From Calditrichota bacterium (GTDB lineage: Bacteria > Calditrichota > Calditrichia > Calditrichales > J004): a DNA stretch of 64,000 bases. Below the pieces are notes generated by a model, which saw only the letters and a program-made list of their open reading frames with translations, was not told where the DNA came from and did no database searches. Below, one piece after another: positions 53,768-64,000 of the stretch (the stretch's first letter is position 1; every line of letters starts with the position of its first letter). The DNA is taken from assembly GCA_024277115.1 (NCBI GenBank), contig JAJRVW010000145.1, positions 41,318 to 105,317 of the forward strand, written 5' to 3'. A program made the position numbers and the translations under genes.

Positions 53768-56700
53768 TCAGGGCGCTATTTTTTTTAGATCGGTACCCAG
53801 TTCTTTTGCAGAGCCGTACCGGTTGATGGGATCTTTGTCCATACACTTCCCAACTATCTTATCAACTAATTCTGGTATGCCTTTTCTTATGGAAGATGGC
53901 GCTGGCGGTACCGTGTTAAAAATAGAATGGATCATGGCCATTTCATTTTCGCCTGTAAAAGGGCGTTTATGGGTCAGCATAAAATAAATCAATACCCCCA
54001 AAGAAAATATATCTGTCCTGTGGTCTACATTTACCCCTGTTACTTGTTCGGGTGCGACATAGCCCAACGTCCCCATAGCTGTTCCAAGATTTGTCATACT
54101 AGAAACCAGAGGCGACTTTGATAAACCAAAATCCATGATCCGAATATCTTTCTGGTCATCCAACATAATATTTCCAGCCTTAATATCCCGGTGAAAAATA
54201 TTTTTTGAGTGAATCTCACTGAGCCCATCGCAAATTTGCATGGCAATACGTTTTATTTCGTCAAGTGGCAGCGGATGGTTTTCCTCGATGTATTCATCAA
54301 GCGTACCGCCTGTAAGGAACTCCATTGCAATAAAGCCAAGGTTGCCCAGCTCACCAATCTCATAAGTCTCGACAATATGTTTGTTAGATAACGAGGTTAG
54401 CAGGTGCCCTTCATGACGAAACCGTTTTCTATTGGATTCATCCTTTAACATTTCCGGCTTTAACACTTTCAAGGCCACAACCTGATTGGTATTCACATCA
54501 ACGGCGCGGTAAACAGAACCCATACCGCCCTCGCCCACACGTTCAATTAATTTATAATGCGAAATTTTCCGTTTACGGATGGCGATTAAACTTTTCCAAT
54601 TCAACACGACCCAACGTAACCCAAAACCAATCAGGACAAGCGCGGTAAAATAAATTAGAAATGCCCACCAGGTAAGCCAGGGCGGCGCATTGATATGAAT
54701 TTTTATTGAAGTGCCTTCTTCATTCCAGATGCCGTCGCTATTGGTCCCTTTTACCATAAAAACATAATCGCCAGGATCAAGGTTAGTATAACTGACATAG
54801 CGGCGCGTCCCACAATACACCCAATCTTTATCAAAACCTTGCATTTTATACGCGTATTGATTTTTTTCCGGGGCGCTTAAAGAAAGAGAGGCAAATTCAA
54901 ACGAAAAGAAATCCTGGTCATAATCCAGCGTTATATTTTTTGTTTGAGAAATATTTATGGGTAGTGTGACATCTTTATCAAAAATTTGAAACCGTGTAAT
55001 TTTTACAGGATGTTTAAAATTGCTGTACCTTATACTATCCGGATGAAAAATATTTAACCCTGAAATGCCACCCATAAAAATTTCACCCCGGGCATTCTGG
55101 GAACTTGCGCCAATATTGAATTCCAGGTTTTGCAACCCGTCTTCCAGCCTAAAATTACGAAACGTATTTTTTTGCGGGTCCAACCGGGAAATGCCATTAT
55201 TGGTGGCTACCCAAATATTATGGTTTTTATCAATCTGTATTGTATAGATTACATTATTGGGCAAACCATCTTCTTCAAAATAACGTGTAAACTTTCGTGC
55301 ATCAACGTCAAAGCGGTTAAGGCCGTTGGCGCTCCCAACCCATAAAATCTGCTTGTTGCCCTGTTTGGCCTCCTGAATAGAACCAACCAAATTATTACTA
55401 ATGGAAGACGGATCTTCCGGATTATGACTAAAATGTTCAAATGTTTCATCACGCGGATCAAAACGGTTTAAACCGCCATCAAAAGTACCCAGCCAAAGAA
55501 TGCCCTTCTTGTCCGCATAGAAAGCCCGTACATCATTGCTGCTTATTGATTTTGGGCCTTGGCCGGGGACGTATGTTTTAAAGGTCTTATCTATACGATT
55601 GTATCGTACCAGTCCGTTGTTTACCGTTCCTATCCATAAATATTTTTCTTTATACAATGAATCCTGCCCGATTGTCCTTACGGCAAAATTATATTTATTT
55701 TCTGGATCAATATTTTCAAATATTTCTCTGTCTGGATCAAAGCTGGCTATGCCGCCGTTGGCAACCCCAACCCAATATTTCCCAAAGCTATCTTTAAACA
55801 TGGCACGGACTGAGTTTCCGGGGATGGATTTTTTTTGAGACGGGTTATGATTGAAATTTTTAACCTGCCCTGTCTCTAGGTTCAACCGGTCAAGCCCCCT
55901 CTTGTCCGTCCCGACCCATAAAATATTTTCATCGGCCAAAAGCATATAAACCATATTATCAGTCAAACTATTTGCATTGCCCGGATTATGAAAAATATGC
56001 TTAAATTTTTTACGTTTTGGATCGTAGATATTGATTCCACTCGCGTTCGTTCCTACCCAAATCATACCGGCCCGGTCTTCAAAAAGGCTTTCGATAAAAT
56101 CACCACTCAGCGAAGCCGGGTCAGCGCCAAACCTAAAATGTTCAATTTTATTGTATTTCTCGTCCCAAACAGCCAATCCATCAAATTGTGTGGCGATCCA
56201 AATTTTATTTTTAGACATCTTTCGCACATCCATAATTTTAGATATGGGCAGCATGCCGGCTGTTTTTTCCAAAGGATCATAAAATTCCATCGTTCGCAAA
56301 TCAAACGCCAGTAAGCCTGATTTATCTGTCCCAAGCAAGAGACGTGTTTTCTCCAAAATGATCGATTTTGCATAAAAATTTGGATTGGCGCCGTCGAAGG
56401 AAAAGCGTTCAAAATGATTTTTCTGGGCATTAAAACGGATCAAACCACCAGGTGTACTAAAATAATAGCTTAAGTCATCAACCTGTATGATTGCATTTAT
56501 ACTGTTGGTGAACTTATTTTCCCGGCTTCGGCCAATTGTATCTATTTTTGTAAACGAGGTAAAAGATTTTGAGGCCGTTTCTATTCTGGTCAAACCCTTT
56601 GAACGTGTCGCAATAAATAATTCATTTTGGTTGTTTTCAAAAATGGCGTTTATATAAGAGCCGGCTAATGCCTCAATAAAATTAAACCGGATTATTTTCT

Positions 56701-57031
56701 CGGTTTGCGGATTATACCTGCAAAGCCCTTCTGAAGTGCCAATCCAGATAAAATTATTTTTATCTTGCAAAAGCGCCGTAACCATGTTGTTGGGAAGAGA
56801 GTTTGTATCTGAGATATTTGTTTTAAAAACCCGGAAATTATAGCCATCATAGCGGTTTAGCCCGTCTTCAGTACCAAACCACATAAACCCGTCTTTGTCT
56901 TGCAGAATAGCAAAAACGGAGCTTTGGGAAAGCCCGTCTTCAACATTTAGGTGGGTAAAATGTATGGATGTATTTTGTGCAAAAAGACTAACAGCACACG
57001 ACATTAAAATTACATTTAGTTTAAGAAACAT
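53768..57031 (-). CDS. Two-component-type beta-propeller (Reg_prop) + Y_Y_Y + TM + cytoplasmic Hanks-type Ser/Thr kinase fusion
   Basis: ORF 1087 aa; repeated GFMWFGTEDGLNRYDG/ WIGTxxxGLxRYN units; YAYKMQGFDKDWVYCGTRRYVSYTNLDPGDYVFMVKGTNSDGIWNE; TM WWAFLIYFTALVLIGFGL; kinase VGEGGMGSVYRAVD..VALKVL..FHRDIKAGNIML..DFGLSKS..GYVAPEQ. Confidence 0.95.
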   Translation of the reverse strand: MFLKLNVILMSCAVSLFAQNTSIHFTHLNVEDGLSQSSVFAILQDKDGFMWFGTEDGLNRYDGYNFRVFKTNISDTNSLPNNMVTALLQDKNNFIWIGTSEGLCRYNPQTEKIIRFNFIEALAGSYINAIFENNQNELFIATRSKGLTRIETASKSFTSFTKIDTIGRSRENKFTNSINAIIQVDDLSYYFSTPGGLIRFNAQKNHFERFSFDGANPNFYAKSIILEKTRLLLGTDKSGLLAFDLRTMEFYDPLEKTAGMLPISKIMDVRKMSKNKIWIATQFDGLAVWDEKYNKIEHFRFGADPASLSGDFIESLFEDRAGMIWVGTNASGINIYDPKRKKFKHIFHNPGNANSLTDNMVYMLLADENILWVGTDKRGLDRLNLETGQVKNFNHNPSQKKSIPGNSVRAMFKDSFGKYWVGVANGGIASFDPDREIFENIDPENKYNFAVRTIGQDSLYKEKYLWIGTVNNGLVRYNRIDKTFKTYVPGQGPKSISSNDVRAFYADKKGILWLGTFDGGLNRFDPRDETFEHFSHNPEDPSSISNNLVGSIQEAKQGNKQILWVGSANGLNRFDVDARKFTRYFEEDGLPNNVIYTIQIDKNHNIWVATNNGISRLDPQKNTFRNFRLEDGLQNLEFNIGASSQNARGEIFMGGISGLNIFHPDSIRYSNFKHPVKITRFQIFDKDVTLPINISQTKNITLDYDQDFFSFEFASLSLSAPEKNQYAYKMQGFDKDWVYCGTRRYVSYTNLDPGDYVFMVKGTNSDGIWNEEGTSIKIHINAPPWLTWWAFLIYFTALVLIGFGLRWVVLNWKSLIAIRKRKISHYKLIERVGEGGMGSVYRAVDVNTNQVVALKVLKPEMLKDESNRKRFRHEGHLLTSLSNKHIVETYEIGELGNLGFIAMEFLTGGTLDEYIEENHPLPLDEIKRIAMQICDGLSEIHSKNIFHRDIKAGNIMLDDQKDIRIMDFGLSKSPLVSSMTNLGTAMGTLGYVAPEQVTGVNVDHRTDIFSLGVLIYFMLTHKRPFTGENEMAMIHSIFNTVPPAPSSIRKGIPELVDKIVGKCMDKDPINRYGSAKELGTDLKKIAP

Positions 57032-57242
57032 AAACTCACTTTAGTAAAGAAATTACGTGTAAATTTCTTGAAAGGGATTATTATATGGCTCTAATGATTT
57101 TAATTGTGTAGAAATTATTGTTAAATAAATGGAATCAAAAAAAATTTGGAATAAACTTCAGAACTTAAAAGCGAGTAATAGAACGAGTACGATCATGATT
57201 AAGAACTCAAATTTATCCCACAGTAAATTTACATGAAACCAA

Positions 57243-57998
57243 TTAAATATATTTTCCAACCCAGGCGGCAACAAGCCCGGCCACATATTCAGAATCTTCT
57301 TTTCGGGTTAATAGGTGGTCTGCTTTATCTAAGGAAATAAAACTTTTGGGATGTTTTGCCGCGCCATAAATTTTAGCGGCTTCATTTATTGAAACGGTGC
57401 CATCCGTGGGCGCGTGCATCACCAGCAAAGCTTTCCGCAAATCGGCGACATGGTGGCTTTTATCATACAGATCGATATCTTTTAAAAACTGTTCCTTGAT
57501 TGTAAATTTTCTGCCTGCCAGGTTTACTTCGGCCAATCCTTTCTCCAGAATTTCTTTTTCATGGACGGCAAAATTATGTTTAACATGTGCTGCCGTGGCC
57601 GGTGCGCCTATTGTTACAACGGCTTTAAGTTCAGGAATTTCAGTTGCAGCCACAAGCACCGCCGCCCCACCTAAACTATGCCCGATAAAAATGCCAGGCG
57701 CCGCGTAATTCTCGCGCATAAAATTAGCTGCGCATACCAGGTCTTGTACATTGGATGAAAAATTTGTATTTGAAAAATCTCCGTCACTATTGCCAAGGCC
57801 GGTAAAATCAAATCGTAAAACGGCAATACCTTTATTTGAGAGCGCCCTGCTTATTCGCGAGGCGGCCGCTATATCTTTGGAGCATGTAAAACAATGGGCA
57901 AAAACAGCATACGCAACCGGCTGTTCCGGTTGTTCAAAAAGCCCATAAAGTGTTTCTCCGTCATTATTTTTAAATTCTATTTTTGATCTCTTTGTCAT
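57243..57998 (-). CDS. Alpha/beta hydrolase
   Basis: ORF 251 aa; [39 protein letters not shown]. Confidence 0.92.
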   Translation of the reverse strand: MTKRSKIEFKNNDGETLYGLFEQPEQPVAYAVFAHCFTCSKDIAAASRISRALSNKGIAVLRFDFTGLGNSDGDFSNTNFSSNVQDLVCAANFMRENYAAPGIFIGHSLGGAAVLVAATEIPELKAVVTIGAPATAAHVKHNFAVHEKEILEKGLAEVNLAGRKFTIKEQFLKDIDLYDKSHHVADLRKALLVMHAPTDGTVSINEAAKIYGAAKHPKSFISLDKADHLLTRKEDSEYVAGLVAAWVGKYI

Positions 57999-58017
57999 TA
58001 AGCTCCCTATAATTAAA

Positions 58018-58269
58018 TTAATTATTTTTATTTCGTATAAACCGGATTATACCCAGGATGCTGATAACAAACCAAAATGCCTCTACAATAAAGGCCGAAA
58101 GATTAAATTGTTGCAACAAAGAAAAGACAATCAGCAATGCGCCTGTGGCATTGAAAAGAGAATACGAAATATCAGTGCTATTCATCCTGCCAAGTTGTAA
58201 CAAAAGATAGGTGATAATTATAAAGGCGACGCCAATGTTCCCGGCAAAATCATAAATTGAATAGTGCAT
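58018..58269 (-). CDS. CBU_0592-like small membrane protein
   Basis: ORF 83 aa; [36 protein letters not shown]. Confidence 0.75.
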   Translation of the reverse strand: MHYSIYDFAGNIGVAFIIITYLLLQLGRMNSTDISYSLFNATGALLIVFSLLQQFNLSAFIVEAFWFVISILGIIRFIRNKNN

Positions 58270-58385
58270 TAAGGATTGTAGCTTTCGAGTTGGGTATTTT
58301 TAATGCAGCAAAATAGGAAGGAAAAATAAATAAAAAAATAAAAAATGGTTTTCCGTGGAGAAACGGGAGGGTGTAAACAATTTAC

Positions 58386-58547
58386 TCAGTTTGCGATACG
58401 TTGTTTGTGGCGCTCTTTATCTTGATTGATCCCTGGAAACACAACCTTTTTCTTTAGCTTTTTTACGCCATCTACCGCAGTAAACATGATGTCTTCGATT
58501 TCTTTTATCGAGAAACCTTTAAACAATTTATCTAATTCGGTCGCCAT
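58386..58547 (-). CDS. Small hypothetical protein (53 aa), not in ORF track
   Basis: Own translation: MATELDKLFKGFSIKEIEDIMFTAVDGVKKLKKKVVFPGINQDKERHKQRIAN*. Confidence 0.6.
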   Translation of the reverse strand: MATELDKLFKGFSIKEIEDIMFTAVDGVKKLKKKVVFPGINQDKERHKQRIAN

Positions 58548-58750
58548 AGTTTAACCTTTTATTTTTATTTGGAGATGTTGCAACAGTTATGCCAAGTGGA
58601 ATTCATGTATCGATAAAATAAATTTCACATCTTTAAATGTTATTTCAAATGATCGATATCATATTTTGATTTGGCCGCTAAATGTAAAATTCTACTTTTG
58701 TGAGAACTTTAAAAAAGATATATTAAAATTTCCAAACAATACCTGCAATA

Positions 58751-59824
58751 ATGACACGCATCATTTTAATACTCATCTTTCTATTTCAGATGGCCTCTGC
58801 ACAAGATGCCAAAAACTATTTTTATAACCCGGATGCCAAAATAGGTTCAGAGTTATATTTTAACCCGCTCACCCTTTTCATGAATGGTTCTTTCGATATT
58901 TTACGAAATGGCGGGCATAGTAAAGATATAACAAAGGTAAATTATAAGATTGCCATTAAAAATGTTTGGTGGAACCTGACACATGCCCAAAAGGCGATTA
59001 AACAATACGGCACGAATTATTTTTTAAGTGAAGAAATATTTCCTGTAAGTATCCGCAAAGATAAAGCACAATATTTTCCAAATTATGCCCATCACATGAT
59101 TGGCGGCGGAATGTTATATGTCAAAACAGCCGAGTGGTACCGCTCGCAAGGTTTTCCATATCCCAAAACGGCCTCTCTTCTTACATCCACCGCGTATCAA
59201 TTTTTAAATGAAGTCGTAGAAAATTATGGCTTTGAAGGTGTTCATACAGACCCAATTGCCGACTTGTTGATTTTTAATCCTCTCGGGTATGTGTTGTTTG
59301 AGTTTGATGCCGTAAAGCGTTTCTTCTCAAAAACCATTCCTCTATACGACTGGTCCCTTCAACCCGTCTTTACTGTCCGAAATAATTTTCTGGAGAATAC
59401 CGGTCAGCAATTTGTTATAAAATATGATCCCGGATTTTTCGACGATTATTCATTTTTCTGGTATTGGGGAATTTATGGCATTGCCGGGGTAACCTATTCT
59501 ACGGATAAAAAACATAATTTTTCTTTTGGTGCAGGGCAGGTTGTAAACAGGCTTAAAACTAAAATCCGTCGTAATTCACGGGTAACTGTACCCGATGAGA
59601 CCGATGGTGCGCTGGGTTTTTTTTATGACATCGAAAACTCGTTGGTAGCTTCGCTTTTAATTACCGGACCGGGATTGTATAATGTGCGGCTAAATATTTA
59701 TCCTGGCTTAACAGAAATAGCAGGTTTTAAACCCGGTTTATATTTAGGATTTGGAGAGTGGGACAAATTTATTTTTGGCATTACTTTGGCCCATTTTCCA
59801 CTTAGGCTTAGCATCGCCAAATGA
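58751..59824 (+). CDS. DUF3943 domain-containing protein
   Basis: ORF 357 aa; GGHSKDITKVNYKIAIKNVWWNLTHAQKAIKQYG; YQFLNEVVENYGFEGVHTDPIADLLIFNPLGYVLFE. Confidence 0.75.
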   Translation: MTRIILILIFLFQMASAQDAKNYFYNPDAKIGSELYFNPLTLFMNGSFDILRNGGHSKDITKVNYKIAIKNVWWNLTHAQKAIKQYGTNYFLSEEIFPVSIRKDKAQYFPNYAHHMIGGGMLYVKTAEWYRSQGFPYPKTASLLTSTAYQFLNEVVENYGFEGVHTDPIADLLIFNPLGYVLFEFDAVKRFFSKTIPLYDWSLQPVFTVRNNFLENTGQQFVIKYDPGFFDDYSFFWYWGIYGIAGVTYSTDKKHNFSFGAGQVVNRLKTKIRRNSRVTVPDETDGALGFFYDIENSLVASLLITGPGLYNVRLNIYPGLTEIAGFKPGLYLGFGEWDKFIFGITLAHFPLRLSIAK

Positions 59825-59847
59825 TAGCATGCGTTTTGGACAAAAAA

Positions 59848-59880
59848 AAAGGTTCCAGGTAATTAAAACCTGAAACCTTT
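59848..59880. terminator. Bidirectional terminator between convergent DUF3943 gene and dnaK
   Basis: AAAGGTTCCAGGT...ACCTGAAACCTTT flanked by A-tract and T-rich sequence. Confidence 0.75.
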
Positions 59881-59898
59881 TATTATTTTACTTACAGA

Positions 59899-61856
<1,958 letters not shown>

Positions 61857-61986
61857 TCAAATTTATTTTAAGATTTGTTTATTCAATTTTCATGGCACAG
61901 CTTACTGCAATCATCATGCCAAATTTAATATCTTCCGCAAAAACTTAAAAAACAAAGACTTAAGCCAAAATCAATATAAAGAGAGG

Positions 61987-62007
61987 TTGCTGTCATAATG
62001 ACAGCAA
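61987..62007. promoter_or_regulatory. Perfect palindrome upstream of dnaK
   Basis: TTGCTGTCAT-A-ATGACAGCAA, 10-bp arms with 1-nt centre, about 145 bp upstream of the dnaK ATG. Confidence 0.45.
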
Positions 62008-62031
62008 TGTTTTTTTTTGACAGGTTTAAAT

Positions 62032-62069
62032 AAAAAAACCTCCCAGAGATTCACATTCTGGAAGGTTTT
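62032..62069 (-). terminator. Rho-independent terminator downstream of htrA
   Basis: Minus strand AAAACCTTCCAGA-ATGTGAATC-TCTGGGAGGTTTTTTT. Confidence 0.8.
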
Positions 62070-62089
62070 AATTTTTTACTTTTATATTG

Positions 62090-63619
62090 TTAGTTTTTAC
62101 TCTCCGGGATTTCCATAAAAACTAATCGATCAAAATTTGTTTGATTTTCTAATTTGCTGCGTATTTTAATTTTTACAACGTCACCACTCTTAAACCCTTC
62201 AAGGCTATCATTAAAATCCCGTACATTTTCAACAGTTTTTCCATTCATCTCATAGATCACATCTCCCCGGCGGATACCGGCTTCGGCTGCCGCGCTATAG
62301 CGTTCTACCGAAACTACTACAACGCCACCATCAAGATCAAATTGGTTCAGCTGGCGTGTTGACAAATCTTGTAAATTAAGGCCCAGCTCGGGCAAGTCTT
62401 TGTGCGTTTTCTCCGGTTTAGTTTTTGCGGATAGTTCCGTTTCGCCATCTTTATCTTGTAAAATAATTTTAAATGTCCGGGTTTTTCCATCACGCCATAC
62501 TTCAATCTCGATCTCTTCACCGGGATTAAAAGTGCCAACTTTTGCCTGTAACTCATTGGGCTGGTCTACAACCTCACCATTTACCTTTAAAATTACATCG
62601 CCCGATTGAATGCCAGCCTGATCTGCCGCCCGCCCTTTTTGTAAGCTTGTTACAAGTACCCCGATTGGTTTATCTAAACCGACTCCTTTAGCAACCACCG
62701 GTGTTACTTCTGCAATATAAACACCCAGGTAGCCCCGTCGTACTTCACCATATTTCATCAAATCATCAATAATACTTTTTGCAATATTTATAGGTACGGC
62801 AAAACCGTAACCCATATAATAATTTGTACGGGTAGCGATGGCCGAATTTACGCCAATTACCTCTCCGCGTAAATTAACAAGCGCCCCACCGCTGTTTCCA
62901 GGGTTTATGGCGGCATCAGTCTGGATAAAATTTTCGATTGCGTCACCACCGCCAAGCAGGCTTACATTCCGGCCAATAGCGCTTACAATCCCTGCGGTAA
63001 CTGTGGAAGTTAAATTAAGCGGACTGCCAAACGCCATCACCCATTCGCCTATTTTTGTTTCGTCCGAGTTGCCCAAAACCGAAATAGGCAGATCTTCTGC
63101 ATCAACTTTTAAAAGTGCGATATCCGTTTTGGGGTCACGGCCAACGATCTCCGCTTTAAATTCCCGATGATCGATTAGTTTAACATTAATTTCATCTGTG
63201 TCATCAACAACATGGTTGTTGGTTAAGATATAACCATCTTTACTGATAATTATCCCTGACCCCATTCCACCCTGTCGCTGTTCATGGTTACCATCATCGG
63301 GTATAGGGTTTTTCCTGCCAAAAAATTCATAAAAAGGGTTTTTACCCATTTTAACCATTTTTACCGTATAAATTGAAACAATCGATGGCCTCACTTTTTC
63401 TACAATGTCAACAAATTGTGTACCCGGATTAAAATTACCGGCTGTAAGTGGCTGTGTATCCTGAACCATCCGTACGGTATTTTCTGTATAAATCGTGCCT
63501 GTCGGGGTTGCGCCTAGACTGGAATGCGCCCCAAAATTTGAAGTCATCACCACACCTACAACAATCCCGATTGTAATTAAACCGGCGATTAATGCGAATG
63601 GACTTTTCTGATGTCTCAT
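62090..63619 (-). CDS. Do/HtrA-type serine protease with two PDZ domains
   Basis: ORF 509 aa; GSGIIISKDGYILTNNHVV, TDIALLKVDA, AAINPGNSGGALVNLRGEVIGVNSAI; two PDZ regions. Confidence 0.95.
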   Translation of the reverse strand: MRHQKSPFALIAGLITIGIVVGVVMTSNFGAHSSLGATPTGTIYTENTVRMVQDTQPLTAGNFNPGTQFVDIVEKVRPSIVSIYTVKMVKMGKNPFYEFFGRKNPIPDDGNHEQRQGGMGSGIIISKDGYILTNNHVVDDTDEINVKLIDHREFKAEIVGRDPKTDIALLKVDAEDLPISVLGNSDETKIGEWVMAFGSPLNLTSTVTAGIVSAIGRNVSLLGGGDAIENFIQTDAAINPGNSGGALVNLRGEVIGVNSAIATRTNYYMGYGFAVPINIAKSIIDDLMKYGEVRRGYLGVYIAEVTPVVAKGVGLDKPIGVLVTSLQKGRAADQAGIQSGDVILKVNGEVVDQPNELQAKVGTFNPGEEIEIEVWRDGKTRTFKIILQDKDGETELSAKTKPEKTHKDLPELGLNLQDLSTRQLNQFDLDGGVVVVSVERYSAAAEAGIRRGDVIYEMNGKTVENVRDFNDSLEGFKSGDVVKIKIRSKLENQTNFDRLVFMEIPESKN

Positions 63620-63957
63620 TTTGAACTCCTTTCCTTCTTTAAATAGAAGATAATTTTTTATATCATTTATAATTTTATTATTTAAACAGCATCAAAACTG
63701 CATGCAATTAAATAAAGTTCCAATCATTTTAAATAATATCGAACCCACTTCTTTGTAATCCAAATTTTACTTAACTCAAGATTGTCCTAAAAAAAACACA
63801 TTTACTTATTATAAAAATATCCACTTTATTATATTCTACCGGCAATCTCTTTTTATTTTCGAGATTGCGTCCTTAAATTTGTGTAAAAAGGCAAATATGT
63901 GAAAAATTGCCATGTCCTTCCTAAATTTAGTTTGACCAAAAAAACAAAGGAAAAAAC

Positions 63958-64000
63958 ATGGCAAAAAGAGAAAATCAAAATATAGGATTAGTGAAAGAAA
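63958..64000 (+). CDS. Start of an unidentified gene (truncated by window)
   Basis: ATG at 63958 after AAAGGAAAAAAC: MAKRENQNIGLVKE...; divergent from htrA. Confidence 0.4.
   Translation, partial: MAKRENQNIGLVKE

Overview
The window is dense, mostly minus-strand, AT-rich bacterial chromosome. It looks like the FCB/Calditrichota-type part of the tree, judged only by gene content and protein style (low confidence). From left to right it holds: a DUF58/MoxR/BatD-like cluster; a TamB / BamA-TamA envelope cluster; a 118-bp tandem repeat; a Wzx/Wzy-type exopolysaccharide cluster; the classic rnc-fabF-acpP-fabG-fabD-fabH-plsX-rpmF-DUF177 cluster; ndk, sucCD, arcC; glgX; a cysH-like gene; an unusual SDR; an FN3K/LMW-PTP deglycation-like module with a DtxR regulator; pirin; ALDH; Rrf2; a DUF5916 protein; hisC; rpoN; an alkaline phosphatase; a beta-propeller/Y_Y_Y/Ser-Thr-kinase fusion; dnaK; and an HtrA protease. 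The strongest anomaly is that several conserved housekeeping genes are broken. Three genes (fabD, plsX, dnaK) have an in-frame TAA where homologs carry a conserved Glu (GAA->TAA). glgX has an in-frame TAA at a usually Lys/Arg position. dnaK and tamB each carry one -1 frameshift at an X_XXY_YYZ-like heptamer. Sequence or assembly error is the most economical explanation, but the pattern merits a read-level and proteomic check. No CRISPR array, rRNA, tRNA or prophage was recognised.
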